Of a DNA stretch of 64,000 nt, positions 12,401 through 24,600 are shown piece after piece. The first letter of the stretch is position 1, and every line of letters begins with the position of its first letter. Origin of the DNA: Merluccius polli (taxonomy: Eukaryota > Chordata > Actinopteri > Gadiformes > Merlucciidae); NCBI GenBank assembly GCA_030340625.1, contig JAOPHQ010002316.1, forward strand, positions 2,501 through 66,500, given 5' to 3'. The notes under the pieces were generated by a model, which saw only the letters and a list, made by a program, of their open reading frames with translations, had not been told where the DNA came from and made no database searches. The translations under genes and the position numbers were made by a program.

Positions 12401-15400
12401 TCTCCCTCTCACTATAGTCCAACGTTTCTTAGTCCTCAGGTCATCCTGTTTTCCATCCCTCTCCGTGCCCATCCCCCCCCCTTCCCCCTTTTCCTCCGAC
12501 CGTACGTGAACAAACCCCCGACATTTTTTTTCAGTCGACCGCTTTTTAAAACGTCTTTTTGTCGAGCAGGACTCCGTAAAACGAAACCACGTGAAATGCC
12601 GCAGGCCTCACGCTGCCGTGTGATAACACAGATTTACTGCCGCGCCAGAGACCTCAACAACGCCGTCTTGCACACTGAGGCGGGCAGCGTACTTCAAAAG
12701 AACAAAGTTATGATTTTTTTTTCCATTTCGGCCCGGCCGACAAACAAAAAAAGTTATTTGCAAAAAAAAACGTGTTTTATACTCCACGTGGTTTTTGGCT
12801 TGATCGCTTAATGTAGGGGTTGTGGGGTCACAACCCCCTCACAACCTCGAATCCAGGACCGGTCACACACGGTGTCCACGTTGCCGCCATCCGCAGAGAT
12901 TTCGGCTACGAAAAAAGTCGAAAAACAGGAGTGGCATGAGGTCTGAATGATGAATGCAAGTCAGTTTTGTTCCTGCGACCGCGCCGCACTTTCTTCTCCA
13001 CAAGAAGTATGCCGTCTGCTTAAGGGGCCTTGACTCCACGGCGCTCCGATCTCCAGCTTCTGGAGCTCTGCAGAGATTACAGGACAGTCCACAACCTGTA
13101 CGTGCCACCTGGAGCGGAAACCCCAGGGAGGATTGTGGGTAAATCTGCACAGAAGCGTGGCGACGGCGGTCGCTGCGAGCGCTATAGCGTCCGAGGGATG
13201 TGACAGGCCTGCCTGTGTCTGCGTGTCCGCTCCACCGCTCTCCTCTCGTTAACGAGGGCTAACGAGCGCCAGGAGGAAATATGTACTGTCCCCTAATTGT
13301 TGCAATTCAGGGCCTTGTTTGTTTGTGTGCATCGGCGCACACAGGGACGCGAAGACAAACACACACACACACATACGCAGTTACAGTACATACATACACA
13401 CACACAGATACAAACGCACACAACCAAATTAAATTATTATTAGTGTTATTATATTCACTTGTTGATGACATGGCAGCTATTTGTCAAGGTTAAAGGTCAC
13501 GGGTAAATAGGCTTCTTGTACAAGAGGTGCGTGCGAATATCTACCATTTCCAACGATGGAAAAGGTCATTGCTTTAAATGTCGACAATCATCATAATGAG
13601 TCACACACCACAATTGTATTTCATGTGTGTGTGCGTGCGTGTGTGTTTGTGTATGTGTGCGTGTGCAGATATGAATCTCCTCATGCTTGTCTCACAATGG
13701 AGCTAAACAACAATCATGATCTCAATTGAAAAAGCATGAGAATGGCGGTTTTATCAGTGCAGCGCCTGAACTCGGGACGGGGGGGGGAACTTTTTCACTG
13801 GTATTGTTTTAGTTTTTGGGTTTTTTTTTTTTATTGTGAACGCTGATCTGAAATTTGTTTGGTGACTAATCGCTAAGTTGCAGCTGAGGCCCTCTCCGTC
13901 CACAACAGATGTATTACGACATGTTGATAAGCAACATTGCTCAGTCTTTATCCAGACGACCCTGGAATTAGTTCAATCTCCAAACCGCACTTACTTTATG
14001 CGTAAGGTCAACAAAATAGCTCTTGTGGCGATACACCACCTTTATTCTCTTTCCTTTGTGTCGTAAACTGATCAAATGTAGCAAAATCATTATAAGTTTG
14101 CTTATCATAGCTTAGCTTAGCACGTTGAGCAGCTGCTATCTTGTATCTGCTGATGTGTCCTTCGGTTGTGTGGATATTTACAGAAGGTTTGGGTGGTAGC
14201 TGGAGGTTTTCCAGTCTTTGTGTGTTTGTGTTTGCTTTTGCTTCACCAGTCCACACAACTCACCCGACTCTTGACCAAAGGTTCGGACCTGATATTAAAT
14301 GTGAGCGGCGGAGCGACCGAGGTCGGTGTGTCCAGACTCTTGAGGGTGAAGTATTGACTGGTAGTGTGTATTTTACAGCCACACCCAAGACATAATTCAA
14401 CCAGACATAACTCAGCTCACATTGAGTTGAGTAAATCCTAGCCCTGTGAATTCCTTCGGTTTACAGCTTAACTGCAAGCGCAATGTAATATATCGAAAAG
14501 TATCATGTATATAATAACACATGATCTGACCACCTCATTTTTTACACCAGGTATTAAATCAAACAGCAGTTCAGGCTCATCACTAATGCATGATGTATAT
14601 GAAATTGCCATGTATAGCAACATGATACATGCTAAATAATGTACAGCACCTTTTTAAAAAGGCCACTCCTTGCCTCCCGCTCAGGTTGTGTACAACATGT
14701 CATACCCCCTCAGGTGTGCTGCAACCTAATGTCACCTTGCGAAATGTGAAGTCACATGGACTGGGTTTGGCAGTTGCACTCGCTGTGTAAAGTGACGCCA
14801 CATGGCTTAGGTTTTATTGTGCACGGATATCTTTTCTATATCATACTCTTTTTAAAAACAGGTCGAAGCAGGCCTTGGTTGTATGTCAATCAGGAACTAA
14901 TGCCCCTCTCTCTCTCTCTCTTTCTCTCTGTGCATGGGCATGTGGTCGTGCGTGTGTGTGCATGTGCGTACCTGTCGCAGGTGTTTGTGTTTCTATTCAG
15001 TCTTGACACCGGTTGCTCCACACAGAAACCTTCATCTCTTGACTTTAGAGGGTTTAAGTATTTGTACTGGAGGCTAGCGTTCATCCCTGATTAATCCCAG
15101 GTTAGTCTTGGTGAGTCTTGTATGCTCTTCTCGGACAGAGGGTTCAGTTTGTCATCTCACAGTTAAAGTGTCAGTGAACCGTACCGTCTTTTTTTTTTGT
15201 ATATGGTAATATGTCTTATATGACCTGCAACATAGTAATCTATGCCTTTTTGTCGTTGTTACTAATATCTCTAAATCGTCATTTAGAGAAAACTGGTGTC
15301 AAATCCAATGCTTTTGCTTTCTCAGTCCAAAAGGCCGCCTCCTCTCGGGGGTCAAAGGTCGTCACAAGAGAGAGCGATGCAAGTTCGTGAAAGCAGCAGG

Positions 15401-15588
15401 TTTAAGTGGACTTTATTGTAAATGTGTTGTTTTGCACGCAGTTACCTTTGGTTACTTTATTGCACGTCATCTTTGATTGTTTTGGCTGTGCTACAGTTTC
15501 ACAAAACGTCACATAGTCTACGTGTTGCAAACTGATTTATTTGTTGTTAAACATTAGTAAGCTTCAGTTGAAGGTATAGGTGTATGTA

Positions 15589-15619
<31 letters not shown>

Positions 15620-18600
15620 TACGTCTTTCGCTCTTCCTTTGTGGTTCCTGCTTGGGTAATCCTCCTATTGTCTTTAGACAACAGGAAGAAAGCGGTGGAA
15701 GAAGAAAAACACCAAAATGATACTGCAGTCTGCATGTAAAGAATAACGCAGGATAGTCGTCACTTTGTCTTTCTCCTCTCCACTCGGTGAAGGGGAGGTT
15801 TCACGCATCATACAGCAAAGAAACATTGTGGAGGACAGCAATGGATTCACATAGAAAAGCATGTGTATCTTAACAAACTAGAAGAGAGTTAAGTGCAAGG
15901 GCAACGGCACAAAGCAAACTGGGCAGAGGGGGCGGCCGGTCTGTTTGGTTTGTCGCGCTAATCCTGTTCACATTTCACATTCAGAGCTCTTTTGCATGTG
16001 TCACCGCAATCAGGTTGGACGAGTCTGCCGTTGACTTCCCTCCCTGCGGTCTGAGCAGGCCGCCCGTCGTAATCACAGGCTTCTCCGGCCAAGTGACAGT
16101 TGGGCCCATTTTGGGAAGACGTCGTCGGTTTGATTTAGAGCTGTAGATATATTACAGCGTACACGACACTGTACTGGGAGGGTGTGAGGAATCCCGGAGG
16201 CAGGTATAGTCTGGGAAAGTCAAGCAGGATGTGTGTGTGTGTGTGTGCACACTCCTGAATTGCACTATTGTGTTCATTAATTGTTATCAATGATAGTGAC
16301 ACAAACTCATCGTTTTCAAGTAATGTGTGAACCATGGAGAGTTGGCATTTCGTTACCCAAAGAACAAGTCTCAATGCCGCTTTCAGATGCATGCACCTGT
16401 GCCAATAGGATACCATCGTCTGCTCCCTGTCTCACCCTCTCCCTCTGTCTCACTCTTTTCCCCTCTCTCACTGGCAGACAGATTGAGATAAGACACATGC
16501 AGTCGGTGACTTAGTGGTGGACTGTAACTCTTTGGCCAAGCAAACACGGGAAACCTTGGGCTGTGGCAGCCAAAAAATGGCCCAAGTCACACAATCAATC
16601 ATCCCCTCTGTAGTTGTAGAGTGTGAAATGTTGCAGCAGCAGGGAAAGTAATATAGGCGACGTTAGGTTTCACAGCATGCCTTGTGCTCGGTACACCTTA
16701 AAAGTAAGGAGATAATGTGACGTCTTCCTGTTTTTGGGGGGTTTTCTTTACTCATCCTGTTCCTAAACAACAGTAATTGCAACACTTTGGGAGCACCGCA
16801 GAAAATAACTCCCGGTATTATCACACAGTTACTGATACAATAGTCTGCACACAGCCTTGAGAGACTTGAACAAAGGAGAACTGAAGGATATTAGCAGCAC
16901 AGCGTCAACCGTTAACCTTATCGTCAAATGCAACAAAGTGTAACCGAGCGCTCTTGGCATTTCACCGACAAATACCTCACAGACAGTGAGGAGGAACATT
17001 GTTCAGGGCAAACCGTGTCGGGTTATCGGTGTATAAGGCTGGCCTGACAGAAGAGAGGACCTGCTCGGCCGTTTGGTGTCCAGAAGAATGGCCGTCGCCT
17101 CTCGGCTGGGTGTGACAATCGCTTATTTCAACGGCACGTCGGTGTGACTTTTGAGTTGGGTAGAGTTGAATGTCATTTTGTGTTTCTTGGAAAGGCTGTT
17201 CACCCACAACATTCCTCCTTTTGTGGGGTGACTACGACCTGGCAGAGGCGAGGCGAAAGGGAAACTAATCCAAACTCGTTGCGTCATTTTTATTTCTATT
17301 GACAGCAACAAACTACGGAGCTCACCTTATCCCGCTATGGGAACCGATGAAACAGTGATTTATGTGTGAATTGAACTGCTGAGCGACAGGTTTACACCTG
17401 TAGCTTACCACCTGTGGCAATATAACCATCGCTAAGAGCAAGCAAAGATCGCACAGCAAAGTCACAACTCTTCTCTGTTTTGGTGCCGCGATGCTGGACC
17501 GAGCTCCCTGCCGACGTCAGGACTGCAGATTCGCCACCTGTTCAGTGTTCACCTGGACTCTGCAATAAATCCTCTACCTAAAAAAACCTTAAGCTCTTTA
17601 TTTGATGTTCATATGTCCTGGCACTTACACTTAATATCTTAGTACTAAGCATCTTACCCTAGCTATCGCTTTTGTATACTAGGAATGGGTTAACTTAGCA
17701 ATTGGGAGTGCTTGAAACTGGTTCTTGTGACATCCTTAATGTACCGACAGCGATATATTGTTTCACTTTCTTCTGACAAATGTACTTATTGTAAGTCGCT
17801 TTGGACAAAGGTGTCTGCTAAATGCCCTAAATGTAAATGTAAAATATGAGACACTGTCGGTACGGAGCATAGCACGAACGTGCCAGCATACCATAATGTT
17901 CGTAACGCTACAGAGATGCCTGCTGGTTGTTCTGGCTCTGTTACATTACTGTAACTGGGCTTATCCTGGACTTACTCCTGCGGCACGTCTCTATCAGAGA
18001 ACGCACAGGAAGTGGAATCACGGTCCCCTTCCTTCCTTCCTTCCTCCTGGTAACGGATGGACGGTCCGTTGCCGTGGTGAAAGTGGGATTGGAGCTTGGT
18101 GGTTGGTGTGTAGTGAAGGGGGAGAAAACAACAACAACTTTACAGATCTTCCCCAAACACACAGATGAGTTTCAACCTCACTGATGAATGAGTTGCGGGT
18201 GGGGGTGGGGGGGTGTTTGGAGGATGTGGATGGGGTGTCAGTTCAGAGTTAATGGGTATTGTGATGACAGGGGAGAGGAGGAGGAGAGGATGGATAATAG
18301 GGGAGTTGGGAGATGGAGGTTGCAGTTTGAAAGGTGCGAGGAAGTTGAATAAAGGGAGGGACGTGGAAGGTTTCTGTCAGTCTCCTTTCCTGTTTCGGTG
18401 TTTTCGTTTTTATTCCTTTATTTTAAGCTGTCACACCGTATGTGTGTGTGTGTGTGTGAAAGGTTCAACATTAATGTTTTTTTTCACTTGCCCAACCCCA
18501 AAGTACATTTTGACATGCCCCTATTACAAATTGCTTTACTTATTAGCGGTTATCAAATAACAACAAAGACTGAAGTTAAACTGAGTGAACCACACGTCAT

Positions 18601-21600
18601 GCTAGCCTACTCAAATCTTGATTGGCCAATGGTGCATGCCAATATTCTCCGATGCGTGTAAGGGGGGGGCGTCTATGCTGTGTGCATAATTTATGATACG
18701 ATGATATGGTACATCATCTATGATACGATGATAAAAAAAAATGATTAAAGCATTTGTTATTATTTTTTTACTTTTCTTTTCTTTTTCACGACTTGCCTGC
18801 TCAGGCTAGTGAGTTGCTCAATTTAGTTACTAGCCTTTTACTTGCCCCGGGCAATCGGGCAAACCTTAGTGTGTGTGTTTGTGTGACATTAAAGTAATGT
18901 AAAACATGGAGTCAGTATTGCCACATTCATTCCTAGCGAGAATTTGGCAATAGTTTACCTTAGATCTCTCTCTCTCTCTGTCCCTCCCTCTTTCTTTTAT
19001 CACACTCATACTTTCCTCTTAGTCTATCAGTTTCAGGTATGCATTCCTTGCGAGCCGAGATGTGAGCTCACTCATCTGCAACATAACTCATATAATACAT
19101 AAATCAGAATGAGGCTATATGTTGAGGTTATTATATAATATGCAGTGCGTTTTGTCGAGTTATGTGGCCCATAACTCTAATGTACGAAATAACAAAATGT
19201 CTGGCCTTAGAATAAGAGCATTTCAGGAAATAAATCCCAACTTATCGGTCGGGCTGTCATATACTCTATCTATCTCCCACTTCTCGCTATCTCACTCGCT
19301 ATCGCTCTTTATCTCTCTCTCTCTCTCTAGCTATCTAGCTATCTCTCCCATCACACAGCAGCTCATACCGAAGCACCCAAAAATGGACCGTAGCGAGAGC
19401 AATGTAAACATATGAAACTTTTTCCACTCCCGCCCTCACCTCCCGCTTTGATTCACAGCTATGTCCACTGGGCCGCAAAAAAGACCAGTCGACATGCCCG
19501 TGCACATTTAATGCAAACCGACCGTACCGGTATTCAGTGTTTCCCACAGACCAGGTAGCATTCTGTGGTGGCACCTTGGCGCCGGTGCGGGATAGAGTGT
19601 CGCGGTGTCGTGACGGTCGGTACAGTCGGTCATCGTGGTTTATGCAGAAGGCCGCATTCAAACACACACTTTCTGAAGCTACTATAGGTTAAATATATAC
19701 CTGTATGCTTATCTATTGTTCTTCATAGTCACATACTGAGACCATTCTTAAAGCTAGCATTTTAATTCTCTAAATTAGCTCTGACTCACAGATAAGACAA
19801 ATAAGTACATTTTTACTAGAACCCTGCCTGGACCTTCCCCCGTCTCAACTCCATACGTTGCAGGGCAGGCTGGGTTTGCTCACATACCCAGACTTTATAT
19901 TGGAGGAAGACCTGTCTTTTAAATGTCAAGTTTCATGAATTACTCACCAAATTGAACTTAAAGTTGAGTTTTTACTTGAATTTGTGCCTATTTAGTTCCA
20001 ATCTTTAGATTCAAGGAATGTGCAAAAACAGCTGAAGCTGGAGGTTTTTATTTCAAAATATATATAAAAAAAGACTTACCTCAGCCAATATGTCAACCTG
20101 TTGTAAAATGACATTTTCTGGTAAAATAACGGTTAAAATAAATAGTATAATATAACAATATCAATACAATAATAACATAGCATACTGTAATTATGCTATA
20201 AGTAGATATATGATCCTACTAATTAAGACGAGGACTCGACTTTTTTTTTATGTCATTAGGCTTTAATACGCCATTATTCTATAATTTGGTATATGATTAG
20301 TACAAGGGAATGTACTGCTTCATGTCATACATCACACGTAACTAAGTTAATAACGTAACTAACGTAACGTAATTACGTAACTACGTAAATAACCCACACA
20401 GCAAATCCGCCGCGGAGTATCGCGGCTTTCGGAACGGATCCGCGATGCGGACCGTATCGGGTCCACTTGCATGCCGCATTTCTGAGTTATTATTAAGAGG
20501 ACAGGACAGTAGTTATGAGCACTAGAGTTAAAAACAGTAAAATACATATGAAAGTTCATAGCTGCCGCCATTAGGACGCCTATGAGCTGCGGCACAACAG
20601 TTATGTTTTTTTTAAAGTGTAACAACATGTATGCTTTAGTGCTGACTCGGACTCGACTCGGACTCGATGTGGATCAATAGGGACTCGACTCGGACTTGAC
20701 TCGTATGAGTAGTGGACTCGACTCGGACTCGATGTGGATCAATAGGGACTCGACTCGGACTTGACTCGTATGAGTAGTGGACTCGACTCGGACTCGATGT
20801 GGATCAATAGGGACTCGACTCGGACTTGACTCGTATGAGTAGTGGACTCGACTCGGACTCGATGTGGATCAATAGGGACTCGACTCGGACTTGACTCGTA
20901 TGAGTAGTGGACTCGACTTGGACTCGACTCGGATTTTTTTTAATGACTTGGACATGACTCGGACTCGGACACTGGAGACTCGAGCCTGGACTCGGACTCG
21001 AGGCATAGTGACTCGACTACAACACTGATCGTAGCTATCGTAGCCTGGCCATATAATCTCAACCGTAACCGCATTTCACCTAGCCTAATTGTTTGCTACG
21101 TTACCAACTTTTCTCTATCCTGAATTAGGGTGCAGGATGTTTCACTATCAATAACTTTGAGTTCATAATGCTAATATATCATTTAATATGTTATGTCTAT
21201 GTGTGTGCATGAATGCGCTCGTGTGTTTGTGTGTGATCGAGACGGAGAGGGAGAGACCTGTGCGCAGTTGGATGAATGGAACGATAGTTTTTTTATTTTA
21301 TCGCGTAAATTAAAAAAAAAAAAACAATCATTGAATCATTCTGTGGCGGCTGGTGATGATACTGTGGCGGCCCGCCACAGAATGGTCTATGTATGGGAAA
21401 CACTGGGTATTTGTCATTACTAGCGCAGCGCCTGTTCAAAATGTTGCTACAATGTTAGTGAAACAAAATCGCCAGAAAGAAATAAGAAATAAGATTGCTA
21501 CCTGTTCTATTCATATTAAATTACCAACCCATTATTATTAGTGGGTAGAGCTTTTTGGTATCTTTTGCCTTTGTTTAAACATGGAAATAGCTGCTAAAAC

Positions 21601-24600
21601 GTTCATTATTAAAACCCAATATTTGGGGTTGTATTTTATTTTGACGCATGCCATCTGGTGGTAGTGAATACAAATCGATATGCCAGTACGATTCGGTGTT
21701 TGACTAATTATCACACCGGTTTGAAAAATGTGACACCGGCCCAACCTTACGGCCCATACTTCTCTTCATTCATATTCATACTAGCTATCTGTTTCAGCTT
21801 GCTAGGTTGCCAGATTGGGAATTTGCCATTGGGTACCATAGTACCATAGATGTCGTGAAAAGGCTAATGTGTGTGTCGGTATGCTAAACAGACAGTTGTA
21901 TGTGGGAAAACCTCAACCTCAATCTCATAGAAATACATCAATCATTTATTGGATTGATTCATTGATTGATTTGATTGATGGCTTAACAACAGAAACGAGG
22001 AATTCAAACGGAGAAACGGAGAATATCACGCGTTACCTGATTAGAAGAATGGGAAAAAGTGTGTTTTTCAAGATTTTGTTTGACAGACTCGGGCGTGTCG
22101 GAGCCATTGAGCTTGTGATAATTTAGCCGAGGGTGCCCAGGGTGACTCCACCTGGTTCAGGCTGAGCTGGAGGACGTTGGGAAGAGGAGACCGAGCGTAA
22201 CTCCAGACGGAGGTTCTTGTTGGAACTAGAAACTCGCCCTGAGGTTTGCTTTCTGTTCCTCTTAGATTCACAGCTGCTCGTATAGCTTCAGTCCCCCCGA
22301 GTGCATTACCACCCACAGGCCACCACAGCGTCCCTAGTGCATTGTAGGTGGTATTACAACCAGTGCTTGTATAATGTATCCTTCGAAACACTACAGTATG
22401 AAACGCCCCCCTCAAATGCCTGTAAGGTTAAAGAAGATAAATATAGTTTATTTACCATTATTTCAGCTTTTAGGCCAAATGCATCGTCTAATCAAACCAG
22501 CAATCAACAATGAAGGTGATACTTTGACAGCAATCCTAAGGCTGTAATTAAATATTTTGCTCTAAACTGTGAAGTAGTTACAAATCTAACTGTGAGAACA
22601 CGCAGGCAGATTTACAATTAAACACCTGGATATACTCAAGATGTTTGGCCAAAAAAATACACACACAGCTTTAAATAATGATAAAATCATTTCGGATCAA
22701 GACACCGGTTATCAGTTATCAGAAGAAGATAAAAACTAAAAACTAGCGGCATCTGCATCGCTTTTCTCCGTGGCTGTACATTCTGTACCTATTGCGTGTA
22801 AATGATGGCCGTCCACACATGGGGCTGCACAGGAATGTCTTCGCCAGATCTGTATATCTTCACTGATAACGGCGAGCCTTCACATCGTGGCATCACAGTC
22901 TGACGTGTTTGAACTAACCGAGGCATTCATCAAACGGAGATGAAATATCAGTCTGTAAAGCGTCCGTGAGAGCCGTGAAGTCAAACTGAAATCCAACCGA
23001 TTTAGCAGAACTTGCCACTGGCTGACATAACAGACCTGAGGAGAAACAAGTGTTGACGGATCGTTTGCCTTCCCTTGAACAGCGAGGGGGGGGGGGTTAG
23101 GCGTTCAGACCGGTCTGGTTGAGCCGGTCCTCACATATGCACAAATGATGAGCCGTGGTGGAAAGCTCATCTGTTCTCCACAAGCGTTCCTCCACTCTCA
23201 GCTGCCATGAATTCCACAGTGCATTCATACCGCGATGCAAAACAGTCTTATCTGACGCAATGCAAAGCATAAATCTGTCAGAGGAACGGGCAAAACGGGG
23301 GGTGACTCTGCAACAACGACTCATGACATATCCTAAATGTGTCTTACCTGTCAAAGCAAATTGGCTGAACAACAATAGCTGAGTGGAACCACTTGCTGAA
23401 ATTTATGATTTGTTACTTGTCATTATTGTAATTGGAGAAATATTGCGAAGAAATACTGGCAGCAAAACAGTGTTCTGCTATAGAACAAAACACATGACAA
23501 TAGTGCACGTCAGCGGCATGCACCTCACACACACCTCAGCACCGCTGCTGGATAACATCGTAGGGGCAACACTGTTCTCTATCTCAAACGTTTCCTCCTC
23601 CTTACTCTGTAGGCCATAAACACGGTCATAGATGATTGACCATCAGCACAACAGGGAGGTAGAGAAGGAGGGTGGGTGGCACAGTCCTGCATAGAAGCAG
23701 GTGGAATTCTTCAGATATCTGAGGGAGAAAATGGGGTTGAGCGTGCAGAACCTGGTTTTTCCTTGACTCCTGTGGGAGATCAACGGGCCTCAATATGTAA
23801 TGGATGAACATTTGCAATGCAGTGAATCATGTGGGCGGATGAACATGTTTGTGGTTTGGAGGAGTGGTTCTTGTGGTTCTTTTTTCACAAGTACAAATGT
23901 ATAAAAGATTTAAATTGAATGATTGAATTAAATTGGATACAAATACAAAAATAAACTGTGTTATTTGTTGTCAACGTGAAGATTAAATGGGTGGTGCAAA
24001 TACTCATGAGAAAGGTGGGCTTGTGCTTCACTTATGATTTGTGTCATTCATTGGAAAGATTTACCAAACTGGTATGTTGGTATTCATTCAATTGTACTAC
24101 TGCATTTCATTAAGGTGCTATTCAGATTTTACAATTGTTCATAACCAATATTAAAACGACAAAAAGGACCCATTTTTACAAATGTTCCTAGTACCCCCTG
24201 CAATCCTTCAAAGTACCCCTAGGGGCACGCGTGCCCCCATTTGAGAAACACTGGTTCAGAGGAGTGAGGATTTATGGCTCCATCTTGGTATCTTTATTTG
24301 GAAAACAGCAGGCCTTGTAGGGGTGCCTCTGCTGGGTTGGGTGGTGCTTGTACCATACCATATGCATAGCTTGTGTTCATATCCCAACTCGAATGTCCCT
24401 TTTATAACTCCTCATTAACGTAAAGACAGGGTAATTTAAGAAGCCATATAAAGACCAGCCTATTCACCCCTTGCTCTTTTCTATTGTTCTCCACAGGAAG
24501 ACAGTGAGATTCCCTCCACCGTCGTCGTCAAAGACTCCCTCAAGTCGCCGCTGCCCAGACAGTTTGATGCGGACTCGGTCCTGCCAGCCCCCTCCGTCAC

